From NCBI RefSeq assembly GCF_021018745.1, contig NZ_CP063845.1, positions 3,410,001-3,474,000 of the forward strand: a stretch of 64,000 bases of DNA. Reading direction: 5' to 3'. Both the position numbers and the translations under genes were made by a program. Origin of the DNA: Gloeobacter morelensis MG652769 (GTDB lineage: Bacteria > Cyanobacteriota > Cyanobacteriia > Gloeobacterales > Gloeobacteraceae). Shown piece by piece: positions 16,801 through 25,716 of this stretch. Below the pieces are notes generated by a model. That model saw nothing but the letters and a program-made list of their open reading frames with translations, ran no database searches and had not been told where the DNA came from. Each line of letters begins with the position of its first letter. Within the stretch, counting starts at the first letter, position 1.

Positions 16801-17451
16801 TTAGGGGTCCGGGTGCCAGCGCTCGAACAGGCTGTGGTCGATGTCGAGCTGATCGAGCGCGCGGCCGATCACAAAATCAACGAGATCTTCGATCGTTTTG
16901 GGCCGCTGGTACCAGGCGGGAATGGCCGGCACGATGCGCGCCCCCGCTTCCGCAAGCGCCGTCAGATTGCGCAGGTGGATGAGGCTGAAGGGCGTTTCGC
17001 GCGGCACCAGCACCAGCGGCCGGCCTTCTTTAAGCTGCACGTCGGCGGCCCGCTCCAACAAATCGGAGCTGAGGCCCGCCGCCAGTTTGCCGACGGTGGA
17101 CATGCTGCAGGGGATGACGAGCATCCCCCGGGTGCGGTAAGAGCCGCTGGCGATCGAAGCGGCGAGGTTGGCAAAGGCGTGGCAGCGCAGTTTACCGCCG
17201 GTCTCGCCGCTCTGTTCGCGCCAGAAGCGCTCCTGCTCGTGGGGTTCCACCGGCATCGCCGTACCCATCTCGTCGCGCCAGACCATAAAGCTCCCCCGCG
17301 AAGCGACCAGGTCAACTTCATGACCGGCCGCCAGCAAAAAGCGCACGGTGCGTACGGCATAAATCAGGCCGGAAGCGCCGGCCACGCCCAGCACGATCGG
17401 CCGGGAGGAGAGAGCCTGGGTCTGCAAAGTCGGGATCTTGACGAGCGACAC
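16801..17451 (-). CDS. ubiX: flavin prenyltransferase UbiX
   Basis: 216 residues. UbiX attaches a dimethylallyl group to FMN to make the cofactor of UbiD-type decarboxylases. The FMN-binding GVAGASGLIYAVRTVRFLL, the conserved IPCSMSTVGKLAAGLS and the C-terminal LVPRETPFSLIHLRNL are all present. The GTG at 17451 has AGGAG only two bases before it, so the true start might be slightly downstream, although the Rossmann strand begins at residue 18 and leaves room. Members usually form a dodecamer. No ubiD is in this window. Confidence 0.9.
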   Translation of the reverse strand: MSLVKIPTLQTQALSSRPIVLGVAGASGLIYAVRTVRFLLAAGHEVDLVASRGSFMVWRDEMGTAMPVEPHEQERFWREQSGETGGKLRCHAFANLAASIASGSYRTRGMLVIPCSMSTVGKLAAGLSSDLLERAADVQLKEGRPLVLVPRETPFSLIHLRNLTALAEAGARIVPAIPAWYQRPKTIEDLVDFVIGRALDQLDIDHSLFERWHPDP

Positions 17452-17586
17452 CTCCTAGCCTAGGCGATCCCCTGTGTCGAATGCTTCAGAGAACCGGCAA
17501 GCCCCCTGGTAGAATTTTCAATGTAAACTTCAGATGGCTGGGGCTTACCCCACACCATAGGGTGTTCATTCAGCAGGGACGCAATA

Positions 17587-18603
<1,017 letters not shown>

Positions 18604-18622
18604 GTAACGCCTCAGCCCACAC

Positions 18623-18655
18623 AAAAAAAGCGGGTGCTCCAGCACCCGCTTTTTG
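18623..18655. terminator. bidirectional terminator between gap2 and a convergent gene
   Basis: Perfect ten-base stem AGCGGGTGCT / AGCACCCGCT with a two-base CC loop region, flanked by A7 on the left and T5 on the right. It can serve gap2 and the convergent gene ending at 18658. Confidence 0.92.
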
Positions 18656-18657
18656 CT

Positions 18658-19017
18658 TCAGGAGACTGGGGCTTCTTGTTGCGGCTCGAACTCCGGACAC
18701 AGATAGCACGCCGGTGGACCGAGCGCACCGCTGGTGGGTACCGGGATCGGTTCACGGCAGCGCACGCAATATTCGAGATCGAAGCGCGAATGAATCAAGT
18801 CGGAAAAAGCATAGCCATCCCCTTCGACGTAGAGATGGAAAAATTCGCCGCTTTCGAGCAGACGATCGATAAAGTGATTGAATTGCTCGGAATAATTGCC
18901 GCGGCGATCGTAGACCCGCTCAGAGAAGGTCGTGATTTTTCCCTTCTCGCTGACCAGGCAACGCCCTTTATTGATGTAATGGGCGATGTAGTGTTTCAGG
19001 TCATAGAAATTTGCCAT
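18658..19017 (-). CDS. hypothetical protein with C-terminal zinc ribbon
   Basis: 119 residues starting MANFYDLKHYIAHYINKGRC. The first 80 residues are mixed alpha/beta with many aromatics (FIDRLLESGEFFHLYVEGDG). The C-terminal part has two CxxC knuckles (YCVRCREP and CYLC) that would bind zinc. GC content is lower than in neighbours, and the upstream 195 bases are AT-rich. I do not recognise the family. Confidence 0.6.
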   Translation of the reverse strand: MANFYDLKHYIAHYINKGRCLVSEKGKITTFSERVYDRRGNYSEQFNHFIDRLLESGEFFHLYVEGDGYAFSDLIHSRFDLEYCVRCREPIPVPTSGALGPPACYLCPEFEPQQEAPVS

Positions 19018-19213
19018 CGGACACACCCACTGCTATTGATCCACAGACGAAGGAGCGATAAATTCAGGTTAGGCCAAAAAGCTTTTAAATATCTGTTCCA
19101 CAACAAATTTATTCCACATCTTGATATCGCTCATTGTTTCATTGAGCTTCGTTGCAATCCCCTTGAGACAATAATACAAAGATGTCAGTGTTTACTTTTT
19201 ATTCGTTAAACTA

Positions 19214-19801
19214 ATGATGCGTTCCCTAATATTGGCAACAAACAATCAAGGAAAGCTACAGGAACTGCGCCGTTTGCTCGCTGGCACGGGCTGGGTGGTG
19301 CAGGCGGCCCCGTCGGATTTTGCGGTGGAGGAAACCGGGACGACCTTTGCTGAGAACGCTCGCCTCAAGGCCCTCGCGGCGGCGGAGCGCACGGGGGAGT
19401 GGAGCGTGGGGGACGATTCGGGTTTGGCGGTCGACGCCCTTGGCGGAGCGCCGGGAGTCTATTCGGCGCGCTACGGCCGCAACGACGGGGAGCGCATCTC
19501 CCGCCTGCTCGCTGCGCTGGCGGGGCAAGCCGACCGGGGTGCGCGCTTCATTTGCGCCATCGCCCTGGCCGAACCCGGCCGGGTACTCAAAGAGGTCGAA
19601 GCCGAATGCCGGGGCGTCATCCTGCACGCCCCGCGCGGCAATGGCGGCTTTGGCTACGACCCGATTTTTCTGGTGCCCGAACTGGACAAAACCTTTGCCG
19701 AACTGGACATCGTCGAGAAAGAGCGTCACAGCCACCGGGGCCGGGCAGTGCGCAAGTTGCTCTCGGGGTGCGGCCGAGGTGCGTCCATTGTTGACCATTA
19801 G
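19214..19801 (+). CDS. rdgB: RdgB/HAM1 XTP/dITP pyrophosphatase
   Basis: 195 residues. It hydrolyses non-canonical purine nucleotides (ITP, XTP) to keep them out of nucleic acids. SLILATNNQGKLQELRRLL at the N terminus, the catalytic VGDDSGLAVDALGGAPGVYS, GGFGYDPIF and the C-terminal KERHSHRGRAVRKLL are all canonical. The last ~11 residues (GCGRGASIVDH) have no counterpart in the family and are encoded by the left copy of an inverted repeat, so the original stop may have been replaced. Confidence 0.93.
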   Translation: MMRSLILATNNQGKLQELRRLLAGTGWVVQAAPSDFAVEETGTTFAENARLKALAAAERTGEWSVGDDSGLAVDALGGAPGVYSARYGRNDGERISRLLAALAGQADRGARFICAIALAEPGRVLKEVEAECRGVILHAPRGNGGFGYDPIFLVPELDKTFAELDIVEKERHSHRGRAVRKLLSGCGRGASIVDH

Positions 19802-19824
19802 AGGACAGACACTCTCAAGAAGCT
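19773..19824 (+). repeat. 52-bp inverted repeat, left copy
   Basis: Begins GCCGAGGTGCGTCCATTG and ends CTCTCAAGAAGCT. It matches the reverse complement of 24566-24617 at 43 of 52 positions. The two copies face each other about 4.8 kb apart, like terminal inverted repeats. It covers the 3' end of rdgB. Confidence 0.8.
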
Positions 19825-19913
19825 TTGGTCTGAGGAGGGTCCTCAAGGAAGGGGATAACCGGGGACTGCCGAGATCCTTCCAAAAACAGGCATTAGAGCA
19901 TTTTTGTCTTCAG

Positions 19914-20210
19914 ACTTCTATCGACACCTGTAGCCGCTCCTGGTAGGGCTTGCCGCAGTGGGGACAGAACTAGGAGGAGTGACCGTCAGGCGCTCCGTCC
20001 ACTCCCGGTTGCTCCAGAAGGCGTGCTCGGCCGCACCCGCGATGTGCAGGTCGTCGATGAGCGTCCGGACCGTGCAACCTAGGTGGGCGAGACGGGTGTG
20101 ATCTAACGCCGAGCGACCGGGGGAATATCTGCGACCACTTCGCAACCGGAGCCCAGGCGATCGCGGGCGGCGGCAATCGCCTCGGGGCCTATCCGAAAGA
20201 GGCCTCCCGT
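19914..20210 (-). pseudogene. degraded gene, possibly precorrin-8X methylmutase-like N-terminal part
   Basis: Three consecutive frames on the minus strand read as protein-like pieces: FRIGPEAIAAARDRLGSGCE then VVADIPPVARR and a stop; LDHTRLAHLGCTVRTLIDD then AEHAFWSNREWTERL; and FCPHCGKPYQERLQVSIEV and a stop. The first two resemble the FSPGAIxAGxxAL / xVxDxxMVxxG / RLxxLGC pattern of CobH/CbiC. The last is a zinc-ribbon tail. At least two frameshifts separate them. The CobH resemblance is tentative. Confidence 0.35.
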
Positions 20211-20266
20211 CCTTCTCGCCGATCGCTGCCCTGGGGTTGGCAATCTGGACCGAACGGACTTATATT

Positions 20267-20293
20267 TGAGAATGACTATCATTGTTATTATCA
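20267..20293 (+). promoter_or_regulatory. Fur/Zur-type box upstream of metal operon
   Basis: TGAGAAT and ATTATCA form outer inverted halves, and the inner AATGA-CTA-TCATT (20271-20283) is a perfect palindrome. Such AT-rich TGA/TCA dyads are typical of Fur-family sites. It lies 13 bases before the permease ATG and upstream of a COG0523 gene, a class often controlled by Zur. Confidence 0.55.
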
Positions 20294-20305
20294 ACCAAGC
20301 TCTAC

Positions 20306-20980
20306 ATGGAAGAGTCGTTCCTGTTTCTGGCGCTGGTGCTGGGGATGCGCCACGGGATGGACGCCGATCATCTGGCGGCGATCGACGGTCTGGCGCGGGT
20401 GCACCCGGGTCCCTGGAACGGGTTGCTTTTCGCCCTCGGGCACGGGGCGGTCGTCACGCTGCTGGCGGTGGGGGTGGGTGGGGCGGTCGCTGCTGTTGCG
20501 GGGGGGTGGTCGCCCTGGTTGCTCATCGCTCTGGGGGCGCTCAATCTCTGGCGGTTGGCCAACCCCCATCCGGTACCGGTTCCTCGCCTGGTCGCCACCG
20601 GCCCGCTTTTGCTCGGTGTCCTGCTTGCCGCCGGATTCGAAACCGCAAGCCAGTTGTCCGCTCTGGCACTGAGTAACCGGGCCGATCCCTGGCTTCTGGG
20701 AACCGCTTTCAGCCTGGGGATGATCCTGGTGGACGGCACTGACGGTTACCTCGCTTCGCGGGTGCAGCGCGCCTCTGCAGCGGGCGGACGACGCACCCGG
20801 ATTGCCAGTCGCGCGCTCGGCGTTGCGGTGGTGGTGTTCTCCTTCGGACTGGGCGGTGCGCAATTGCTGGGTTTCGATTTCGAACCCTACTCCCTGGCCG
20901 CGGGGGGTGGGCTGTTTGCTTTGCTCGTGGCGCTCAGGCTCTGGAGTGTCGAAAAGCCCGCGCTCGGTGAATCGAAATGA
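20306..20980 (+). CDS. NiCoT-like nickel/cobalt (transition-metal) permease
   Basis: 224 residues, about seven hydrophobic segments. The signature GMRHGMDADHLAAID corresponds to the RHAxDADHI motif of NiCoT permeases, and LFALGHGAVV matches their LGHS motif. Shorter than classical NiCoT (~330). The ATG at 20306 is preferred over an upstream TTG that would sit inside the Fur/Zur box. The next gene is a COG0523 metallochaperone 20 bases on, so the pair is an operon. Metal choice (Ni, Co or Zn) cannot be read from sequence; the context suggests zinc or cobalt. Confidence 0.75.
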   Translation: MEESFLFLALVLGMRHGMDADHLAAIDGLARVHPGPWNGLLFALGHGAVVTLLAVGVGGAVAAVAGGWSPWLLIALGALNLWRLANPHPVPVPRLVATGPLLLGVLLAAGFETASQLSALALSNRADPWLLGTAFSLGMILVDGTDGYLASRVQRASAAGGRRTRIASRALGVAVVVFSFGLGGAQLLGFDFEPYSLAAGGGLFALLVALRLWSVEKPALGESK

Positions 20981-21000
20981 CTTCTAGGAGACAGTGACCA

Positions 21001-22350
21001 ATGGAAAGTAACCGTGTACCAGTGACGGTTCTGACCGGTTTTTTGGGTTCGGGGAAGACGACGCTCTTGAACCGCATCCTCACCGAGGAGCACGGCAAGC
21101 GCATCGCCGTTATCGAGAACGAGTTCGGCGAAATCGGCATCGACCAGGCCCTGGTCGTCAACGCCGAGGAAGAAATCTTCGAGATGAACAACGGTTGCAT
21201 CTGCTGCACCGTTCGCGGCGACCTCATCCGGATCATCGGCAACCTGATGCGCCGCAAGGACAAGTTCGACCACATCCTGGTCGAGACCACGGGGCTCGCG
21301 GACCCCTCGCCCGTGGCCCAAACGTTCTTCGTCGACGACGAGATGCGCGCTCAACTCAAGCTCGATGGCATCGTGACGGTGGTGGATGCCCGGCACGTCT
21401 GGCAGCACATCGACCAGAGCGATCAGTGCAAGGAGCAGATTGCCTTCGCCGACATCATCCTGCTCAACAAAACCGACCTCGTCACCCCCAAAGAGTTGGA
21501 CGCCCTGGAGCAACGGGTACGCTCGATGAACGCCCTGGCGCGTGTCCATCGCACCCAAAATGCAGCGGTGGAGATGGACTGGGTGCTCGAGATCGGCGGA
21601 TTTGATCTGGAGCGGGCGCTCGCGATCAAGCCGACGTTTCTGGAACCGGAATACCCCTTCGAGTGGGGTGGGATCTACGAACTGGCGGCCGGAACCTACA
21701 CGCTTGCCCTGCAAAATGGTCCTGATCCGAGCATGACGCTTGCCCTCTTCGCGGCCGAAGGTACCGACGAGGCCGCCCTGGAAGCCGCCCAGCAAGAGGC
21801 GGTGCCCCTTTTCTCGCAGCAGGCGCCGCCGGTCCATCCCAAAGGCGCGCTGGTGCCCCAGGCGGCACCCGTCGCCCTCAACCTGGCGAAGGCGGGCGCG
21901 AAAGACTTTTTCCTTGAAATCCAGATAGCGGGGACCTACTCCCTTTTCACCCAGCACCGCCCGGAGGAATTCGACCTGACGGTGCACGCCGCCGACGGTG
22001 CCACCCGTACACCCCGAATCGGACGGACTTTCAAGGCGGGGCACACCCACGACGAGGAGGTGACCTCGGTGGGTATCGAAGTGCAGGGGGCGGTCGACCC
22101 AAAGAAGTTGAGCGCCTGGCTGAGCGTTCTGTTGCGCGAACAGGGGGCCGATATCTTTCGGACAAAGGGCATTCTCCACCTGCAGGGCGACAACCGCCGC
22201 TCTGTGTTTCAGGGCGTGCACATGCTCTTCGACAGCTGTGCCGATCGGCCCTGGGGCAGGGACGAACCCCGCACCAATCAACTGGTCTTCATCGGCCGCA
22301 ACCTCGATCGCAACCGGCTGGTGCGGGAGTTCAAAGCGTGTCTGGTCTGA
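21001..22350 (+). CDS. COG0523 (CobW/ZNG1-type) metallochaperone GTPase
   Basis: 449 residues. P-loop GFLGSGKT (residues 13-20), metal site GCICC (Cys66, Cys68, Cys69), GTPase motif NKTDLV and the C-terminal CobW_C domain (VFQGVHMLFD). Between roughly residues 215 and 335 there is a beta-rich insertion (YELAAGTYTLALQNGPDPSM) seen in one branch of this family. Family members deliver Zn, Co or Fe to client proteins. It overlaps the WD40 gene by 13 bases, and the operon starts with a Fur/Zur-like box, which supports a role in zinc limitation. Confidence 0.9.
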   Translation: MESNRVPVTVLTGFLGSGKTTLLNRILTEEHGKRIAVIENEFGEIGIDQALVVNAEEEIFEMNNGCICCTVRGDLIRIIGNLMRRKDKFDHILVETTGLADPSPVAQTFFVDDEMRAQLKLDGIVTVVDARHVWQHIDQSDQCKEQIAFADIILLNKTDLVTPKELDALEQRVRSMNALARVHRTQNAAVEMDWVLEIGGFDLERALAIKPTFLEPEYPFEWGGIYELAAGTYTLALQNGPDPSMTLALFAAEGTDEAALEAAQQEAVPLFSQQAPPVHPKGALVPQAAPVALNLAKAGAKDFFLEIQIAGTYSLFTQHRPEEFDLTVHAADGATRTPRIGRTFKAGHTHDEEVTSVGIEVQGAVDPKKLSAWLSVLLREQGADIFRTKGILHLQGDNRRSVFQGVHMLFDSCADRPWGRDEPRTNQLVFIGRNLDRNRLVREFKACLV

Positions 22351-23402
22351 AGCGCTCCAGAAACTCGCACACCCTGGCGGAGCGCTGGCGCACGGGTCTG
22401 GAAGACTACGTCACCGCCACGGCCTGGTCCGCGGATGGCATGCTGCTCGCGGCGGCAACCGCTTCGGGGCCCGTGGCCCTTCTGGCGGGCGACACCGGCG
22501 AGGTGGCGGCCACCCTGCCGGGCCATCCTTCCGGCACCCTCACCCTCGCCTGGTCGCCCCGGGACCGGCGCCTGGCCACGGGCGGTCAGGATGGCAGAGC
22601 CCGGCTCTGGGATCCGACCACCGGTCGCGAGATAGCAGCGCTCGAGGGTGGGGCCGCCTGGGTCGAGCACCTCGCCTGGTCCGACGCCCCCTACCTCCTC
22701 GCCACCGCTGCGGGCCGCCGCCTCAACCTCTGGAGCGCGGACGGTCAACTCATCCGCACCGCCGAGCCCCCGCACACAAGCACGATCTCCGGCCTGGTGT
22801 GGCATCCGGGGCAGAGGCGCCTCGCCACCAGTTGCTACGGGTCCGTCCGGCTCCACCTGCCCCTCAAGCCCGAACCTGCCGACGTCTTCGAGTACCAGGG
22901 GTCGCTCATCGCTTTGAGCTGGAGCCCGGACGGGCGATGGATCGTCTGCGGCTGTCAGGACGCCACGGTGCACATCTGGGAGACAACGAGCGGCGAAGAT
23001 CTCCAGATGCGCGGCTTCGAGACGAAAGTGCGCAATTTGTCCTGGGAGCCCGGCGGCCGCTACCTGGCCACGGCGAGCGGCACGATCATCACCGTCTGGG
23101 ACTTCTCTGGCCGCGGTCCGGCTAACACCCGACCGCGGCTACTGTCTGCCCATCAAGGCCGTGTCATGGGTCTTGCCTACCAGCATCGAGGCGGCCTGCT
23201 TGCCTCCGGCAGCAGCGACGGAAGCGTCTACCTCTGGAATCCCCTCAAGCAAATCCAACCGGTTGCTTTTGCCCAGGGGAACGCCCCGGTGGACAACCTC
23301 GCCTGGCGCCCGGATGACCAGAGCTTTGTCTGCGGCCTGGCCTCGGGCGACGTGAGCGCCTGGGGAGTACCCACCGAGGGCCGGGGGTTCGGCAGGCATT
23401 GA
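22338..23402 (+). CDS. WD40-repeat protein linked to COG0523 GTPase
   Basis: 354 residues forming about seven WD40 blades: repeated GH/W-D style ends such as RARLWDPTTGREIAAL, VHIWETTSGEDL, VYLWNPLKQ. It starts at a GTG inside the end of the GTPase gene, so translation is coupled. A beta-propeller could be a docking partner for the metallochaperone. No signal peptide is seen; it should be cytoplasmic. Confidence 0.88.
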   Translation: MSGLKRSRNSHTLAERWRTGLEDYVTATAWSADGMLLAAATASGPVALLAGDTGEVAATLPGHPSGTLTLAWSPRDRRLATGGQDGRARLWDPTTGREIAALEGGAAWVEHLAWSDAPYLLATAAGRRLNLWSADGQLIRTAEPPHTSTISGLVWHPGQRRLATSCYGSVRLHLPLKPEPADVFEYQGSLIALSWSPDGRWIVCGCQDATVHIWETTSGEDLQMRGFETKVRNLSWEPGGRYLATASGTIITVWDFSGRGPANTRPRLLSAHQGRVMGLAYQHRGGLLASGSSDGSVYLWNPLKQIQPVAFAQGNAPVDNLAWRPDDQSFVCGLASGDVSAWGVPTEGRGFGRH

Positions 23403-23451
23403 GTACAATGCGACTGGCCAAATACAGACTGCAACCTCATTCGCTTTCATC

Positions 23452-24159
23452 ATGCAAAATCAAGAGCCATCTATTGTCTTTGACCAGGAACGCGCTGCTT
23501 CCTACGACAAAAGATTCGCCAAGATAGCCCCGCTGCGCGACGCACTTCATTTGCTTATCCGCCTGGTATTGTCCGAACTTCCTGCCGATGCACGGGTTCT
23601 CTGTGTCGGCGCGGGAACCGGCTCGGAATTGATTGACCTCGCCCAAACATTTCCACGGTGGCAGTTTACTGCGGTAGAGCCCGCGGCACCGATGCTTGAC
23701 ATCTGTCGCCAGCGCGCCGAGGAGAGTGGCATCGCTCCACGTTGCACTTTTCACGAAGGTTATCTTGATTCACTGCCTGCATCACCCTCTTTCGATGCGG
23801 CAACTTGCCTTCTAGTTTCTCACTTCTTTGCGCAGAAAGATGAGCGGCGCAACTTTTTTAGTCAAATTGCTTCACGACTTTCCCCTGATGGGTATTTGGT
23901 CAGTTCTGATCTGGTTTCTGATATGTCCACTTCAGCCTACCAAAGCCTTCGTGAGGTTTGGATACGCATGCTGAGGTATTCTGAAGTGCCTGCTGAGGAG
24001 GTTGAAAAATTTTGTGCTTCTTATGGTCGGGATGTTGCTGTGCTGCCGCCAATTGAAGTCGAATCAATCATTGAATCGAGCGGCTTTGATGCGCCTGTAT
24101 TGTTCTTCCAGACCCTTCTCATTCGCGCCTGGTATGCTAAGCGAACACCACTGACCTAG
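23452..24159 (+). CDS. class I SAM-dependent methyltransferase
   Basis: 235 residues. Motif I is VLCVGAGTGSELIDLA, the acidic loop is FTAVEPAAPMLDICR, motif IV region is FDAATCLLVSHFF, and LSPDGYLVSSDLV follows. The 3' two thirds have noticeably lower GC than the neighbouring genes, which hints at acquisition from elsewhere. It begins 50 bases after the WD40 gene, inside the inverted-repeat-bounded segment. Substrate unknown. Confidence 0.82.
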   Translation: MQNQEPSIVFDQERAASYDKRFAKIAPLRDALHLLIRLVLSELPADARVLCVGAGTGSELIDLAQTFPRWQFTAVEPAAPMLDICRQRAEESGIAPRCTFHEGYLDSLPASPSFDAATCLLVSHFFAQKDERRNFFSQIASRLSPDGYLVSSDLVSDMSTSAYQSLREVWIRMLRYSEVPAEEVEKFCASYGRDVAVLPPIEVESIIESSGFDAPVLFFQTLLIRAWYAKRTPLT

Positions 24160-24198
24160 AAGTTATCTATCTATGTTATCCTGGCTCGCGTTGGCCCT

Positions 24199-24376
24199 TC
24201 AGGCTTCGCTCGTGGGCAGGAGCAGCACTTCGAGGTGATCGTCGAAGGGCAGCGGGCCTTTGCAGTCGAAGCGGATTTCGCCCCGGTAGCCGTACTGACC
24301 GGTCGTGCAGGCGACAGCCGACACCGCCAGGGGAATCAGCTTTGCCGCCGCCGAAAGCGCGGCGACGGCATCGGTC
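24199..24376 (-). pseudogene. C-terminal gene fragment
   Basis: On the minus strand a clean coding-like tail reads DAVAALSAAAKLIPLAVSA, GQYGYRGEIRFDCKGPLPF and DDHLEVLLLPTSEA before the stop at 24199. A stop lies just before the fragment, with no start codon or ribosome-binding site. The parent family is not recognised. It looks like the 3' end of a gene cut when this segment was rearranged. Confidence 0.4.
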
Positions 24377-24565
24377 TAAGCCCCTTGCCGCACCGGAGCT
24401 GCATGGAACACCTGGAAACTCGGCCTGCGCCGCTTTCCGCTCATTGCCCAAAGGACGTTCGGCAAATTCGCCCCGGGCCGCTCTTCGCGAGCGAATACTG
24501 GCTGGACAGCAAGAGGGTGCCCGAGCCTCTGGCCCCGGAGATGACAGCCCTATTTTTGAAGAATG

Positions 24566-24617
24566 AGCTGCTTGAGAACTTTTGTCCTCTAATGGTCGAA
24601 AATGAACGTACCTCGGC
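24566..24617 (-). repeat. 52-bp inverted repeat, right copy
   Basis: Reverse complement begins GCCGAGGTACGTTCATTT and ends TTCTCAAGCAGCT; 83% identical to the left copy at 19773. Immediately outside lies a C-rich tract. Confidence 0.8.
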
Positions 24618-24667
24618 TGTACCCCCCTCCTGGTGCCACACTCCCCCTCACTCTCAAATCCCCCGTG

Positions 24668-25264
24668 CTAAGGGTCTGGGGGGGATCCAAAACTCCTCGC
24701 GTTATAAATGCTCATCGCCTTTTCCAGTCCCTTGGCGAGCACCGCCTCCACCGCCTCCACGCAGCCGTCAAGGATGGCAGGCAACTGCTCCTGCTCCTCG
24801 GGAGCGAATTTGCCCAGCACGTAGTTGGTGAGCACCGGCGGTGGCGGCTCCCGGCCGATGCCGATGCGCAGCCGGGCAAACTGGTTGGTGCCCAGATGTT
24901 CGATAAGCGATTTGATGCCGTTGTGACCGGCGGCGGACCCTTCGGGGCGCAGGCGGATTTTGCCCAGGGGCAGGGCGACCTCGTCGTAGAGCACCAGCAC
25001 CTGCGCGGGGAGCAGTCGAAAGTAATCGGCCACCGCGCGCACCGATTGGCCGGAGTGGTTCATGTAGGTGGTCGGCTTGAGCAGGATCGCCCGGCCCGCG
25101 GGTCCGCTTCCCTCGGCCAGGTAGCCCTTGAAGCGGCTTTTTTCGACCCAGCTGAATTGCCAACGCTGCACGAGGGCATCGACGGCTAGAAACCCGGCGT
25201 TGTGTCGGGTCTGGGTATACTGGGGGCCAGGATTGCCAAGCCCGACGAACAAGCGCAGTTCCAT
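24668..25264 (-). CDS. pth: peptidyl-tRNA hydrolase
   Basis: 198 residues. It recycles tRNA from prematurely released peptidyl-tRNA. LFVGLGNPGPQYTQTRHNAG carries the catalytic His, and KPTTYMNHSGQSV, VLYDEVALPLGKIRLR and GSAAGHNGIKSL are the other family blocks. The ATG at 25264 starts at the standard position (MELRLFVGLGNPG). The end (SFGSPPDP) runs into the non-coding flank of the island, so its last residues may be new. Confidence 0.95.
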   Translation of the reverse strand: MELRLFVGLGNPGPQYTQTRHNAGFLAVDALVQRWQFSWVEKSRFKGYLAEGSGPAGRAILLKPTTYMNHSGQSVRAVADYFRLLPAQVLVLYDEVALPLGKIRLRPEGSAAGHNGIKSLIEHLGTNQFARLRIGIGREPPPPVLTNYVLGKFAPEEQEQLPAILDGCVEAVEAVLAKGLEKAMSIYNARSFGSPPDP

Positions 25265-25362
25265 GACTTTATTCAATCGCCCCACAGCGGCTCGCCGCAA
25301 CGGCTGGGTGTGGGTGGCGGAGCAATCGGCCCATAATGGAGCAGTCACCCCGCAGCTAACGT

Positions 25363-25716
25363 ATGAGCAAAGGCTTCAGCGCCCCGCCCAACCCTGAAAA
25401 AGAATTCAGTACCTGGTTTTTCCGCGAGTACCGGCGGTTGAGTCTTTCTACATTGAATGACTCGCTTCTCGGTGAAGCGCCTTCGCCGGTGGAAGCCCGC
25501 ATGAAGATCGCCCGGGAGTTGCCCGGTTGCTACTGGCTTGCCCAACAGTGGCCGCGGGTGCCCAACAAAAACACTATTCTCAAGCTGCACGCCCGGGGCA
25601 AGTTCGAAAGTTTAAGCGACATCAATGCTTTTGTGCTGCGCAGCCCTGAAGGCGACGAGATTCGGCGGTGGGCGCGCGATCATGCCGATCCGGCCTTTGC
25701 CTGCTCCTGCTGCTGA
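25363..25716 (+). CDS. conserved hypothetical protein upstream of folP
   Basis: 117 residues, MSKGFSAPPNPEKEFSTWFF to ADPAFACSCC. It has amphipathic helices, no membrane segment, and a Cys-rich tail (CSCC). Its TGA stop shares bases with the folP start (TGATG), so the two are translationally coupled. A role near folate metabolism is possible only by context. Confidence 0.65.
   Translation: MSKGFSAPPNPEKEFSTWFFREYRRLSLSTLNDSLLGEAPSPVEARMKIARELPGCYWLAQQWPRVPNKNTILKLHARGKFESLSDINAFVLRSPEGDEIRRWARDHADPAFACSCC

Noticed and set aside
20282-20305. TTG start for the NiCoT-like gene
   Set aside because: It would begin inside the Fur/Zur-like box; the ATG at 20306 starts the first membrane helix properly.
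24235-24831. 198-residue plus-strand frame across the right inverted repeat
   Set aside because: Composition changes along its length, it runs into the antisense of pth, and no ribosome-binding site or motif is present.
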